Shown here in pieces: positions 15,813 through 25,099 of a stretch of 64,000 nt of DNA. Position numbers and translations under genes: made by a program. Position 1 is the first letter of the stretch. Each line of letters opens with the position of its first letter. The notes under the pieces were generated by a model that saw only the letters and a program-made list of their open reading frames with translations, had not been told where the DNA came from and did no database searches. The stretch comes from Saccharibacillus sacchari DSM 19268 (GTDB lineage Bacteria > Bacillota > Bacilli > Paenibacillales > Paenibacillaceae): NCBI RefSeq assembly GCF_000585395.1, contig NZ_KK073875.1, positions 4,164,600 through 4,228,599 of the forward strand, written 5' to 3'.

Positions 15813-17017
15813 GAAGTCCCGTCACTCTCCTTCTGACTTTTCTTAAACGGCGTAAGTTCCAGATTCGTCCCGGCTCTCCACAACCATTCGAACGGCCCGT
15901 AGAGGAAACGGCGAAGCCAATAATGACTGGCGATCATCTGCAAAGCGAAAAAGGCGATTCCGATCGGGACCACGGCCGCCATAGGCAGGCTTCCGATCAC
16001 GCCGAGCGAAGCAAAGATCCCTTCGCCCGGTGCCTTGAACAAGCTAACAAATACAAGAGATTGCATCAAATAGTTTGTAAACGCCATGCGCCCTACAGCC
16101 CGGAACGGTTCCAGCAATCGCGCAGTGCGCGAGCCTTCGCGTCCGGCCAATCCGATAATCAGCAGCACGGCACCGATCGTCACGGCAAAGCAAGCTACCG
16201 GATGCAACGTCGTGATCCAGTTATTGTTCCACTCGCTGCTATACAGATACTTGCCGGTCCAGCCAAGCAACAGAAGTCCCGCGCCCAGCGCAGACGCCAA
16301 GATCGGATGCTTCGGCAGGCGAGTGAACAGCCCGCTGCGGTAAGCATACATACCGAACAAGAAGAAGGTCAAATGCTCGACCGCCAATACCAACTCGCCG
16401 AATCCGGTAGACAAATACGGGCTGGAAAAAAAGGCTTCTTGATTCGGAATCAGCGCTACGCCGTTATAGAGCCAGGAAGCCGGCGATACTGTCTGAAGCG
16501 CGGAAGATAGCCCCTCTCCCATCACCGTTTGAATTTCATACGCCGTAACCAGGAACAACACAATCCCCGACAGCAGCAAGACAGGCTTCGGCATCCATAG
16601 GAACAGCATGAGCATAAAGCCGTCCAGCGCGTACATAAACAGAATGTCGCCGTTCCAGACCGCAAATACATGCAGTGATCCGAATAAGAGCAGCATCAGC
16701 ATTCGGCGCAGCAGCATCGGATACGGCCTGCGGCCTTTGCGGACAGCCGCGTCGAAGATCAGCATCATGCTGATTCCGAACATGAACGAGAACAGCGGTC
16801 TGGCACTGTTGCCGAATAATACGTCAATCGCTTTCCACAGAAAATTGCCGATGACATCGCCCTCATCAAGCGAAGCACCGGTCAAATGAGAAAGATTGCA
16901 CATAAATATAGCGAACAAAGCGATACCGCGAAGCTGGTCTAGCACGTTAATGCGTCCGTTCGGCGTACCGGCTGCCGCTTTCAAATGGAGATCGGATGCT
17001 GCCTCAGGCGTCGTCAT
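15809..17017 (-). CDS. DUF418 family membrane protein
   Basis: This is a 402-residue polytopic membrane protein of the YeiB/DUF418 family. An N-terminal DQLRGIALFAIFMCNL helix is the family opening, about nine to ten hydrophobic segments follow, and the C-terminal DUF418 block ends with YGPFEWLWRAG. The ATG at 17017 is chosen because the extension to 17143 is basic, unlike the family and outside any promoter-proximal ribosome site. It is the first gene of a two-gene operon with the 231-aa hypothetical protein. Members are widespread putative transporters or acyl-transfer membrane proteins of unproven function. Confidence 0.88.
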   Translation of the reverse strand: MTTPEAASDLHLKAAAGTPNGRINVLDQLRGIALFAIFMCNLSHLTGASLDEGDVIGNFLWKAIDVLFGNSARPLFSFMFGISMMLIFDAAVRKGRRPYPMLLRRMLMLLLFGSLHVFAVWNGDILFMYALDGFMLMLFLWMPKPVLLLSGIVLFLVTAYEIQTVMGEGLSSALQTVSPASWLYNGVALIPNQEAFFSSPYLSTGFGELVLAVEHLTFFLFGMYAYRSGLFTRLPKHPILASALGAGLLLLGWTGKYLYSSEWNNNWITTLHPVACFAVTIGAVLLIIGLAGREGSRTARLLEPFRAVGRMAFTNYLMQSLVFVSLFKAPGEGIFASLGVIGSLPMAAVVPIGIAFFALQMIASHYWLRRFLYGPFEWLWRAGTNLELTPFKKSQKESDGTS

Positions 17018-17184
17018 GGGAAGATCAAACCTTTCTCTGTCAAAGACCGCCGAGCGGCCGATGGGTGATGTAGAATTACCTTTTCCCATTGTAGAGGCGG
17101 CAAGCCGGCGACTCCTCCTTCGAAAAATACAATTGAATGACAAGTTTGTTACGCCTAGAGGAATATATTCCCATTTATTGATAG

Positions 17185-17607
17185 TTATTTATCAATCAAC
17201 GCCGACAGTTCTCCGCTGAAGACCTTTTCGTTTTTGCCGTTATACGTAGATAAAAGAACTGTAACGATTCCGCTGCGGCGCTTCTCTTCAAGACCAATGA
17301 CTTCCGCTTCTACGCGAAGCTCGTCATCCGGGTAAACGGGCTTAATAAAACGAATATCATTCATGGCCGTGCCCGCTACGACCTCTTCCCCGTACGCTCC
17401 CGTCTCGACCCACAACTTGAACGATACCGCCATCGTCTGGATTCCTGAAGCAATGATTCCCCGAAATCTCCCCGCATTGGCTTTCTCTTCATCCAAATGC
17501 ATGTATTGCGGATCGTATACGGAAGCAAATTCCATAATACTTTCTTTGCTTAACGTGATTGAAGCCGTTTTAAAAACATGTCCAAGCGTAAATTCTTCAA
17601 ATTTCAT
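17185..17607 (-). CDS. MaoC-like hydratase/dehydratase
   Basis: This is a 140-residue hot-dog-fold enzyme. The substrate region is YDPQYMHLDEEKA (residues 30-42), with Asp31 and His36 matching the hydratase Asp/His pair. GIIASGIQTMAVSFKLW and NDIRFIKPVYPDDELRVEAEV are the standard MaoC elements. The length is normal for a single-domain family member. GGAGGTAAC precedes the ATG. It probably hydrates an enoyl-CoA thioester in the cytosol. It stands alone between the DUF418 operon and the dehydrogenase terminator, so its pathway is not given by context. Confidence 0.9.
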   Translation of the reverse strand: MKFEEFTLGHVFKTASITLSKESIMEFASVYDPQYMHLDEEKANAGRFRGIIASGIQTMAVSFKLWVETGAYGEEVVAGTAMNDIRFIKPVYPDDELRVEAEVIGLEEKRRSGIVTVLLSTYNGKNEKVFSGELSALIDK

Positions 17608-17663
17608 AACAAGTTACCTCCGAGTCGATAGATTTCGTTAAAGATACAAAGTGAAGCAACAGC

Positions 17664-17693
17664 AAAAAAGCCGTTCCGCAGGGAAACGGCTTT
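17664..17693 (-). terminator. Terminator of the aldehyde dehydrogenase gene
   Basis: AAAGCCGTT pairs with AACGGCTTT, followed by TTTTTTG on the minus strand. It lies about 90 bp past the dehydrogenase stop. Confidence 0.85.
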
Positions 17694-17784
17694 AACTTGA
17701 TCCTTGCGTCTGTCGATGTCGCCGTATATTCATTATCATACGCGCGAAAACGCCAAGCAAACAAGCCTAACGTTCATTGTCCTT

Positions 17785-19215
17785 TTATAAACCCAACGAA
17801 ATATACTTCACTTCCAAATACTCCTCAATCCCGTAACGCCCGCCTTCGCGTCCTACGCCGCTTTCCTTGAAGCCTCCGAACGGAGCTTGAGCAGTCGACG
17901 GCAGAGGATCGTTCAGGCCGATGATTCCGAATTCAAGCCGCTCGGCAATCTGTACGGCTTCGTTGATCTGTTCGGTAAATACATAAGCGGCCAGACCGTA
18001 GGGACTGCCGTTCGCCCGTTCAATAGCTTCGTCGATCGTACGGAACGTCGTTACCGGAGCGAGCGGACCGAAAGTCTCTTCGTTCATGCAGACCATATCG
18101 TCTGTTACGTCGGCAATCAGCGTCGGCTGCACGAAATGTCCATTGCCCAAACCAGTGACGCGTTCGCCTCCGACAAGCACGCGAGCTCCTTTGGAACGGG
18201 CGTCTTCGATCTGCGCCAGCACTTTGTCCACGGCCGCGGCATTGATTAATGGGCCGATATCCGTTTCTTCATTTAATCCGTTGCCGACTTTAAGCTCCGC
18301 TACTTTGTCCGCGGCAAGCTGAACGAATCGATCCGCTACCTTCTCGTGCACGTAGATCCGATTCGTACAGACGCAGGTCTGCCCGCCGTTGCGGAATTTG
18401 GAATCGATCATGCCGTCTACGGCTTTGCGCAGGTCGGCATGTTCGGTCACGATAAACGGCGCATGTCCGCCAAGTTCGAGCGATAGCTTTTTCATGGTGT
18501 CGGCGGCGCCTTTCATCAGTTCTTTGCCGATCCGGGTCGACCCGGTAAACGACAATTTGCGCACGCGCGGGTCCCGCTGCCAAACGCCTCCGATTTCGCC
18601 GGGATCGCCCGTGACGATATTTACGACTCCGGCCGGAATGCCTGCTTCTTCCGCCAGTTCCGCCAGACGCAAAGCCGTAAAAGGCGTTTCCTCCGACGGT
18701 TTGATCACGACCGTACAGCCTGCCGCCAAAGCGGGGGCCGCTTTGCGCGTGATCATCGAAGCCGGGAAATTCCACGGCGTGATAAGGGCGGCTACGCCGA
18801 CGGGCTGCTTGGTTACCCAGATGCGTTTATCGGTCGCGGAAGCAGGAATGGTCTCCCCGTACACCCGCTTGCCTTCTTCGGCATACCATTGAATAAAGCT
18901 GTTGGCATAATCGATCTCGCCTGCGGCTTCTTTCAGCGGCTTCCCTTGCTCAAGCGTCATGATCTCGGCAAGTTCTTCCCGATGTTCCGCGATCAACGCA
19001 TGCCACTTGAGCAGCAGCGCGCTGCGTTCGTTTGCAGGTAGAGCCGACCATTTCGAAAAAGCTTGATGCGCCGCATCGACCGCTGCTTGCGCATCCGCTT
19101 CCGTGGCTCGGGCGATATCGCCGATCCGCTCTCCGTTCGCGGGATTGCGGACTTCCATATGTTCGTTCGCGTCTTTCCACGAGCTTCCGATCCGTAACTT
19201 TCCTTGCTTATTCAC
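17785..19215 (-). CDS. gabD: NAD(P)-dependent succinate-semialdehyde dehydrogenase
   Basis: This is a 476-residue aldehyde dehydrogenase of the GabD type, oxidising succinate semialdehyde to succinate at the end of GABA breakdown. Key elements are TPWNFP (Asn149), cofactor Lys172 in KPSEETPF, FTGSTRIGKEL for nucleotide binding, Glu247 in LELGGHAPF, and nucleophile Cys281 in GGQTCVCTNRIYV. The CVC pair is a GabD hallmark. The C-terminus has GGFKESGVGREGG. It is transcribed alone, with a terminator at each end. No GABA transaminase or permease is nearby, so the substrate assignment rests on motifs only. Confidence 0.9.
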   Translation of the reverse strand: MNKQGKLRIGSSWKDANEHMEVRNPANGERIGDIARATEADAQAAVDAAHQAFSKWSALPANERSALLLKWHALIAEHREELAEIMTLEQGKPLKEAAGEIDYANSFIQWYAEEGKRVYGETIPASATDKRIWVTKQPVGVAALITPWNFPASMITRKAAPALAAGCTVVIKPSEETPFTALRLAELAEEAGIPAGVVNIVTGDPGEIGGVWQRDPRVRKLSFTGSTRIGKELMKGAADTMKKLSLELGGHAPFIVTEHADLRKAVDGMIDSKFRNGGQTCVCTNRIYVHEKVADRFVQLAADKVAELKVGNGLNEETDIGPLINAAAVDKVLAQIEDARSKGARVLVGGERVTGLGNGHFVQPTLIADVTDDMVCMNEETFGPLAPVTTFRTIDEAIERANGSPYGLAAYVFTEQINEAVQIAERLEFGIIGLNDPLPSTAQAPFGGFKESGVGREGGRYGIEEYLEVKYISLGL

Positions 19216-19257
19216 TGGGCATCCGTCCCTTCGTTCTTCCTAAAAAGGCTTGCTGAC

Positions 19258-19296
19258 AAAAGCGGGGTTCAGCAGGTTTCTGCCGAACCCCTTCTC
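19258..19296 (-). terminator. Terminator of the Rossmann dehydrogenase operon
   Basis: On the minus strand, GGGGTTCGGCA pairs with TGCTGAACCCC, with CTTTTG after the stem. It separates the dehydrogenase-like gene from gabD. Confidence 0.75.
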
Positions 19297-19342
19297 TATT
19301 CATATACCCAACGAAGTCATCGACCCACCGACAAACACGGGG

Positions 19343-20512
19343 CTATCGACTTTCTGCAGAATTGTGCACCTGCTTCGCAGCCGAAACCTCCGGTATTTCG
19401 AAAGACAGGTTCGCTTCCAGCTCCGATGCCGACTCCGTTCGCACAGCCGACCAGACGGAATCCGCGTCCAATAGTTCTTCCAGATGCACCACGCCCCGCA
19501 GTTCGGGCCGAGCAAGCAGCATTTCGGCCGTATGGGCGGCGACGCGCGCGGTCATATCCGACTGGCGAATTCCGCGAATCGTGCATCCCGATTCAGCCAA
19601 GCGCCCGTTACTGCGGCCGTAGGCGACGACACGAACCGCAAATTGCTCGCTGCCCGCATGCAACGCTCCAGCGAGTTTGACCGATAGTGCTCGCATAGGC
19701 GGCCAACGCAGCAAGCGAAAGACTCCCAGACGCCGCAGCCCCGCCGCAGCCCGGGCAACGCCGTTTACGTCAAAACCGAGCCGGGTCGATACATCGGATA
19801 CGCGGAGCGTTCCGGGCAAAGTTCGCTGATCCGAAAACGGAAAACGATAAACCCGTTTTCGTCCAAGTTTACCGCCGAATTCAGCTGTAATCCCGTCGGT
19901 CATCGAACGCGCTTTGCGCAGCCGATCCGCTTCCGCGACTTCGAAGTCCGCTCCCATGGAATCGATCGTCCATTCGACCGCGGCCTTGCCATGATGCTCG
20001 CCAAGCCCCAACATTAATGAAATCTCGATTCGATCCGTCTCATCCAGTGCGGCAGCCGCTTTGGCCGCAAGAAGATTGGTCAACCCCGGCGCTAGCCCTA
20101 CGCTGAGAACCGCAGCAGCTTTGGGTGAAGGCACGGCAAGTCTGCCCGCCTTCAACAAAAAATCGACTTTTGCCGTTATATCCATATAATGCGTGCCTTC
20201 TTCCAAACACTGCTCGACAAGACCCGGTTCGTCCTGATCGAGACACATGACAATGAGCGCAATAGAGGACAAATCTCTTTTGGATGCATCCGAACCTACA
20301 GCCCATTGCATCGGTTTTACGCGTCCGTCAGTTTCTTCCGAGAAACGCTGCGCCGACCGCAAGCTGCGGCCTGCCGCATACACGCGTCCAGGGAATTGAT
20401 TCGCCAACTGCATGGATATCGTCCGGCCGACGCTTCCATAGCCGCCGATTACTACGATATCCGTTTTCCCAAGCGATAAAGCTGTGCCATTGGATCGTTG
20501 AATGTGATTCAT
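19343..20512 (-). CDS. Saccharopine dehydrogenase-like NAD(P)-binding protein
   Basis: This is a 389-residue cytosolic protein. An N-terminal Rossmann fold (residues 15-120) opens with VVIGGYGSVGRTI and continues with YAAGRSLRSAQRF. The SVGLAPGLTNLLA segment about residue 135 is typical of saccharopine-dehydrogenase-like proteins. The remainder is a mixed substrate-binding domain ending in a Glu/Leu-rich tail. GGAGGG precedes the ATG at 20512, which overlaps the methyltransferase stop (ATGA); the in-frame extension to 20716 runs inside that gene. Co-translation suggests one small-molecule pathway with the methyltransferase. The substrate is unknown. Confidence 0.82.
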   Translation of the reverse strand: MNHIQRSNGTALSLGKTDIVVIGGYGSVGRTISMQLANQFPGRVYAAGRSLRSAQRFSEETDGRVKPMQWAVGSDASKRDLSSIALIVMCLDQDEPGLVEQCLEEGTHYMDITAKVDFLLKAGRLAVPSPKAAAVLSVGLAPGLTNLLAAKAAAALDETDRIEISLMLGLGEHHGKAAVEWTIDSMGADFEVAEADRLRKARSMTDGITAEFGGKLGRKRVYRFPFSDQRTLPGTLRVSDVSTRLGFDVNGVARAAAGLRRLGVFRLLRWPPMRALSVKLAGALHAGSEQFAVRVVAYGRSNGRLAESGCTIRGIRQSDMTARVAAHTAEMLLARPELRGVVHLEELLDADSVWSAVRTESASELEANLSFEIPEVSAAKQVHNSAESR

Positions 20513-21300
20513 GCTTCTCCCTCCTCTTTTTTGAATGCCAACCAGCCGTCGATCAAAAACGCTCCGAAATACCGCTCCGCATGACAGAATCCGCATTCTT
20601 CCAATAGCTGCTCGACTACCGAAGACGGAATCGGGTCGGATTGGGGACCCAGCGAAGTCGCAAAGCGAAGCCAATCTTCTTCCGTAATTCCTTGGCTCAG
20701 CATATGGGCCCGCCAAGCTTCCATCACGATCGGATACACGGGTGAGTCAAAATCCGCATTCAGCGAAGCAATCAGGAACGGAGCGCCCGGTTTCAATCGA
20801 TCTGCGATAGCTTGCAGATGCTGCTTTTTCGCTTCGATTCCGCGCACAAAATGCAGGACAAGCATGCAAGCCGCGGCATCGTATTCCCGAGCGTCGAGTA
20901 ATGGCAAATCTTCTCCCGCATGTTCAGAGCGCTCTTGGCGCCCGTCTTTCAGCTCGCCAAGCACCAGCCTGGTACGCGCAGCAATGCCGCTTTCCTCGAT
21001 TCGCCGACGCGCTCGCTCCAGCATGACCGGAGAAGGGTCAACGCCCGTGAACGTCCACTGTGGTTCCTCAACTCCGAATGCCTCTAACTCCTGACCGCCG
21101 CCTGCACCCGCAATCAGCAGATGAGCGTCATGACCTTTCCCCTGATGCGTTGGATCAAGAGCGGCTCCAAGCAATTTGACGCCCATTTCATATAAATTCG
21201 CGTAGCCGGGAATTTTAGCGGCAATCGTCTCCGGGTACCGCGAAGCATGAGGATGGTTCCAATTCATGTTCGCTCCGGTTTGCTGTTCATTTATTGTCAT
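20509..21300 (-). CDS. Class I SAM-dependent methyltransferase
   Basis: This is a 263-residue Rossmann methyltransferase. Motif I for S-adenosylmethionine is LLIAGAGGGQELEAFG, motif II is TFTGVDPSPVMLERA, and the later ACMLVLHFV and LKPGAPFLIASLNADFD segments complete the fold. AAGGAGG lies before the ATG. It is the first gene of an operon with the saccharopine-dehydrogenase-like gene and is divergent from the LuxR-type regulator. The methyl acceptor is not identifiable. A small metabolite is more likely than nucleic acid, given the lack of any RNA-binding domain. Confidence 0.87.
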   Translation of the reverse strand: MTINEQQTGANMNWNHPHASRYPETIAAKIPGYANLYEMGVKLLGAALDPTHQGKGHDAHLLIAGAGGGQELEAFGVEEPQWTFTGVDPSPVMLERARRRIEESGIAARTRLVLGELKDGRQERSEHAGEDLPLLDAREYDAAACMLVLHFVRGIEAKKQHLQAIADRLKPGAPFLIASLNADFDSPVYPIVMEAWRAHMLSQGITEEDWLRFATSLGPQSDPIPSSVVEQLLEECGFCHAERYFGAFLIDGWLAFKKEEGEA

Positions 21301-21526
21301 CTTGCTTCCTCCTTCAAGCCCGTTTAAGGCTTCCCTATCGTTGTCGGGCTTGCGATCGATTGCATCTTATGCCGCCTTGCTTATCCAAAGTTTCAAGCAG
21401 CAGCATTGAAAAACCCCATTCGAATAACGGATAATGAAGGCAGCAGCTCCGAACTCTTTTCTATTATTTCGAAAGTCGGATGCGATGCCCATCCCAGAAA
21501 TCAGGGGAATTGCAAGGAGGAAGGGT

Positions 21527-22615
21527 ATGGAACAGCAAATCAGCCGCTTATCGGGCAAGTTGCACCGGGTTGCGGATAAACTTCCCTCCCCGCGCGCTTA
21601 TCGCAGCGCTTGCCTGTCCCTTTTGGTTGGAGCCGTGCCGTTTGACGGCGCTTGCTTTACCGGAATAGACGGACATACCGGATTGAGTACCGGTTCGGTC
21701 ACCGACGACATCGTCGAGGCGATTCATCCTCGCCTGTTCGACTACGAATATCGCGGCGAAGACGTCAATCGCTACGACGCTTTGGCCAAGGCGGAAGTAC
21801 CCGCCGCTTCACTCGTTCTGGCTTGCGGCGGACAGCCCGAGACCAGTGCGCGTTACCGCGAGATCTTGTCCCCGGCCGGATTCGGGGATGAACTGCGCGC
21901 CGTTCTGACCGCACGCGGTCGGCGCTGCGGACATCTGTCGCTGCTCCGCACAGAAGACCGTCCTCCCTTTACGGAGGACGATGTGCGCCTCGTGGCGGCG
22001 CTGCTGCCGCAAATGGCCGCTTATCTGCGGCAAGCCTCGTTTTCCGAAGAAGACACGGAAAACGAAGCCGGGCAGCCGCTCCCCCTCCCGCACGAATCCG
22101 GCGTCTTCGTGCTGGCGGACGATCTGCGGCTGCTGGCCGCGAATCCCTCGGCCGAAAGCTGGCTCGCCGTGCTGCGCGGCGCCGAGCAGATCGGACCGGA
22201 CGTCACGCCGCGTCCGGTCCGCGCGGTCTGCACCCGCGCCTTATCGCCGTCCGCGCAGGACGGCGATCACGCCGCAGGTGCCGCACGGGTCTGCGTCCCC
22301 GTGCCCGGCGGCGTCTACATCGGCATCCGCGCCAGCCGGATGCAAAGCACAGGCGGCGAGGTTCAACTAGCCGTCACCGTCGAGCGCGCAAGACCCGCCG
22401 ACATTTTACCGGTTCTTGCCGAAAGCTTCGGTCTGACCGAACGCGAACGCGAGGTCGTGGATCGGGTTGTCCAGGGCCTCTCCGGCAAAGAAGCCGCGCT
22501 ATCGCTGCATATGTCGGAGTACACGCTGCAAGATCACTTAAAATCCGTATTCCGCAAAACGGGAACCAAAAGTCGGCGAGAACTGGTCTGGCGGTTATAT
22601 TCGCGGTTCAGCTGA
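21527..22615 (+). CDS. LuxR family transcriptional regulator with N-terminal sensor
   Basis: This is a 362-residue regulator. Residues 1-190 form a probable GAF-like sensor domain (FDGACFTGIDGHTGLSTG and the PFTEDDVRLVAALLPQM end). Residues about 195-285 form a second variable, PAS-like domain that is markedly GC-rich. The C-terminal LuxR/GerE helix-turn-helix (LTEREREVVDRVVQGLSGKE...TLQDHLKSVFRKTG) spans about 300-355. AAGGAGGAAGGGT precedes the ATG at 21527. It is divergent from the methyltransferase operon, which it probably controls. The ligand is unknown. Confidence 0.87.
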   Translation: MEQQISRLSGKLHRVADKLPSPRAYRSACLSLLVGAVPFDGACFTGIDGHTGLSTGSVTDDIVEAIHPRLFDYEYRGEDVNRYDALAKAEVPAASLVLACGGQPETSARYREILSPAGFGDELRAVLTARGRRCGHLSLLRTEDRPPFTEDDVRLVAALLPQMAAYLRQASFSEEDTENEAGQPLPLPHESGVFVLADDLRLLAANPSAESWLAVLRGAEQIGPDVTPRPVRAVCTRALSPSAQDGDHAAGAARVCVPVPGGVYIGIRASRMQSTGGEVQLAVTVERARPADILPVLAESFGLTEREREVVDRVVQGLSGKEAALSLHMSEYTLQDHLKSVFRKTGTKSRRELVWRLYSRFS

Positions 22616-22669
22616 GTTGTCGGGCAGATGGCGGATTGCCAACTTCCATGCTCGGCGAGAGCGCATAAC

Positions 22670-22718
22670 GAAAAGCCCTGCCATCTCGCGTGATCGCGCA
22701 AATTGGCAGGGCTTTTCG
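22670..22718 (+). terminator. Terminator of the LuxR-type regulator gene
   Basis: GAAAAGCCCTGCCA pairs perfectly with TGGCAGGGCTTTTC around a 20-base loop, about 55 bp past the stop codon. It abuts repeat A copy 4. Confidence 0.8.
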
Positions 22719-22834
22719 CAGGGCGCGTGTTTCTGTGCATCAACTTCTCGGCAAGGAACTTTTCTGCAGGCGTGTCGGGGCAGCGCGAAAAGGCGGAAAA
22801 AGATACACGTTGGCAAGTTTGAAGATACGCTCTA
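22719..22834 (+). repeat. Repeat family A, copy 4 (degenerate)
   Basis: About 116 bp aligns to copy 2 through TCTCGGCAAGGAA, GGCGTG-CGGGGCA and CGAAAAGGC, with internal deletions. Both terminal repeats are decayed (CAGGGCGCGTG at the left, ACGCTCTA at the right). It shares its last 3 bases with repeat C copy 2. Confidence 0.7.
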
Positions 22835-22896
22835 GCAGCTTGACCCATCTGAATCAGACGGGCGTGACTTTACATTTAACTTGCCCAAGGTACTGG
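22832..22896 (-). repeat. Repeat family C, copy 2 (short form)
   Basis: The 65-bp sequence begins CTAGCAGCTTGACC and ends TTAACTTGCCCAAGGTACTGG-like. It matches the two ends and the GGGCGT-AC-TTAC-TTTAACTTG block of the reverse complement of the 109-bp element at 52893-53001. The central 40-odd bases are absent. The gap to the next gene (22897-22996) shows nothing I can support. Confidence 0.65.
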
Positions 22897-22996
22897 CTTC
22901 GATTGTTGACTTTTTGAACACATTTTTGCACGACGCATCATGGACTGCGATATGCCGTGCGTCTTATCCTTGTTTATCTTATTGCTCATTTTAATC

Positions 22997-24175
22997 TTAC
23001 CGCAAATACATCGAAGCCAACTCCGCCGACCGGCGATTCGCGGCTTCGATCTCCGCCCTTCTCGGCATCGGTGCCCATTCCGACGTATCGTCCAGCCACG
23101 TCTCGGGCAGATCTTCCGGGCTTTCCGGTCCCCAGCGCGCCAACCATTCTTCCGGCAAACGCAAACGGGGATCGGCATCGATCTTTTGCAGCAGCGGATG
23201 GCCGCTCATTTCCATCCATAGCAGAGCCCAAGCCCTCGGCACGACGCGCCAAATGTCGTATCCGCCGCCGCCCAGCGCTACCCAGCGTCCGTTGCAATGC
23301 GTATGGGCGGCTTCATGCAGCATCTTCGGCATTCGGCGATAAATGTCCATGGAGCAATGCACGTGCGCGAGCGGATCAAGGGCATGCGCGTCGCATCCGT
23401 GCTGGCTGATAATGATATCCGGTTTCGCTTTGTGCAGCACGTCGTCCAGCACATTCCCGAAGCATTCCAACCAGGAAGCGTCTTCCGTATACGGCTCCAT
23501 CGGCAGATTGACCGTGCAGCCGAACCCTTCGCCTTCGCCGCGCTGCTCGACCAATCCCGTGCCGGGAAACAAATATTTGCCCGTCTCGTGAATCGAGTAC
23601 GTATACACATTCGGATCGCTGTAAAAAGACATCTCCACGCCGTCGCCGTGATGCACGTCGGTATCGACATACAGCACCCGCGCCCCGTACTCTTTTCGAA
23701 TAAAAGAAATAGCGATCGAAGCGTCGTTATACACGCAAAATCCGGAACCGCGCTGCGGCATCGCATGATGAAGACCGCCGGCCAGATTCACGGCATGGCG
23801 CGCATCGCCGTCCATGACCAGCTTCGCCGCGCCGACCGTAGCCGCCGCGATGATCTCCGCACTCTGATGCATCCCCGGGAAAAACGGCGTATCTTCCGTA
23901 TCCAAACCATATTTTTGCGCTTCGCCGATTTTTCGCCCATCCGGACGCAGCGCGCTTAACGCTTTGACGCTCTCCACATATTCCGGCACATGTACCGCAT
24001 GCAGCAGCGCTTCGTCCAGACGACTGACCGATACGATCGCGGATTTGTTCGGAAAAGCGTTCGCCGACCGCAGCAAATCCCGCGTCAAGGTAATCCGGTG
24101 TTGATCGAACGGATGGTCTTTGTCGAATACGTAATTCAAAAAATTCGGGTGAAACATATATACGGCATCCTGCAT
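22997..24175 (-). CDS. acuC: AcuC-like protein deacetylase (histone-deacetylase fold)
   Basis: This is a 392-residue metal-dependent deacetylase of the class I/II HDAC fold. In Bacillus, AcuC removes the acetyl group that inactivates acetyl-CoA synthetase. The catalytic His pair is in GGLHHAMP, the zinc ligands are in VDTDVHHGDGV, and FCVYNDASIAI and YSIHETGKYLFPGTG are family hallmarks. AAAGGAG lies 8 bases before the ATG at 24175, so the basic in-frame extension to 24259 is not used. It follows acuA by 19 bp and acts on the product of acsA at 25801-27579. No acuB lies between them, unlike Bacillus subtilis. Confidence 0.92.
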   Translation of the reverse strand: MQDAVYMFHPNFLNYVFDKDHPFDQHRITLTRDLLRSANAFPNKSAIVSVSRLDEALLHAVHVPEYVESVKALSALRPDGRKIGEAQKYGLDTEDTPFFPGMHQSAEIIAAATVGAAKLVMDGDARHAVNLAGGLHHAMPQRGSGFCVYNDASIAISFIRKEYGARVLYVDTDVHHGDGVEMSFYSDPNVYTYSIHETGKYLFPGTGLVEQRGEGEGFGCTVNLPMEPYTEDASWLECFGNVLDDVLHKAKPDIIISQHGCDAHALDPLAHVHCSMDIYRRMPKMLHEAAHTHCNGRWVALGGGGYDIWRVVPRAWALLWMEMSGHPLLQKIDADPRLRLPEEWLARWGPESPEDLPETWLDDTSEWAPMPRRAEIEAANRRSAELASMYLR

Positions 24176-24194
24176 GCTGCGGCTCCTTTCTTTT

Positions 24195-24827
24195 TCAGTA
24201 CATGAACCGCTGCCGGAAACGAAGTCGGTCGAACGCTTCCATCGAAGACTGCGGCACATTCTTTCCTACGCGAACCATCAGGCAATTGGCAGGATGGCTG
24301 CAAATCTCGGGATCGTCCGTAGCAAACCAGACCATATCGACGTTTTTCATCAGGTTTTCCATCATTTTCCGGTAGTCCCAGACGCTAAGGCCCGTGCTGT
24401 CCAGATCCCAGTGCCAATAATACTCCGTGGTGAATACGATCGCGTTGTCGAGCTGTCCGCCGCGGAATGCGATTTCCAACAGCTTTTTGCTGATTCCCCG
24501 GCTTCTGTAATCGTTTGCAACTTCGATCGCGCCCAACTCGACCAAATCGTCCATGTTTCCTTCCGACCACAGTTCGTACTCGTCGGGATAATGGAACGTG
24601 ACATAGCCGACCACGACATCTTCTTCTAATGCGGCGATGATTCGTCCTTCCGGCAGTTCCGCGATTTCGACCAGCGCTTCCTGCTGTTCGCTCGGGCGGC
24701 GAAACGCGTCAAGCTGCGGATGCAGCGTCAGCTTGCGCAATTGCTCGGACGGCAGCGGACCTCGAATAACCAGTTTCCTGTCGCTTTCGCCGATCGTTTC
24801 TTCGTGAAACACTTTGATATGCTCCAT
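24195..24827 (-). CDS. acuA: AcuA-like GNAT protein acetyltransferase
   Basis: This is a 210-residue GNAT enzyme. In Bacillus, AcuA acetylates the catalytic Lys of acetyl-CoA synthetase and so switches it off. The acetyl-CoA site is seen as ELGAIEVANDYRSRGISKKLLE (about residues 112-133), preceded by the acceptor-face strand VVVGYVTFHYPDE. AAAAGGAGG lies immediately before the ATG at 24827; a longer reading frame to 25118 runs into the terminator of the upstream pseudogene and is rejected. It forms an operon with acuC and faces acsA. Confidence 0.9.
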   Translation of the reverse strand: MEHIKVFHEETIGESDRKLVIRGPLPSEQLRKLTLHPQLDAFRRPSEQQEALVEIAELPEGRIIAALEEDVVVGYVTFHYPDEYELWSEGNMDDLVELGAIEVANDYRSRGISKKLLEIAFRGGQLDNAIVFTTEYYWHWDLDSTGLSVWDYRKMMENLMKNVDMVWFATDDPEICSHPANCLMVRVGKNVPQSSMEAFDRLRFRQRFMY

Positions 24828-24979
24828 GCGGCCTCCTTTTCCCGAAACGGCATGTATTTGAAAAAGGCGGCCGCAGCAAGACGAAACGACGCTTGCACGC
24901 GAACGGTCCGCTTCTTCTTCGTTTATCATAGCGGTTTTACGCGTCGAACACCATCTTTCGAAATCGTAAAAACGAGCAT

Positions 24980-25026
24980 AAAAAAAGCAGCAGGATTCGA
25001 ACAGGAGTCTGCTCGATACTGCTGCC
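24980..25026 (-). terminator. Hairpin downstream of the solute-binding-protein remnant
   Basis: On the minus strand, GCAGCAG pairs with CTGCTGC, followed by TTTTTTT. It marks the old 3' end of the remnant and insulates acuA from it. Confidence 0.8.
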
Positions 25027-25099
25027 AAAGCATGCGATCCATTCGCCGTCCAGCGAAAGATTGAAGGTTTCCCGTGCACAACGGATAAACGTTCTTCCC

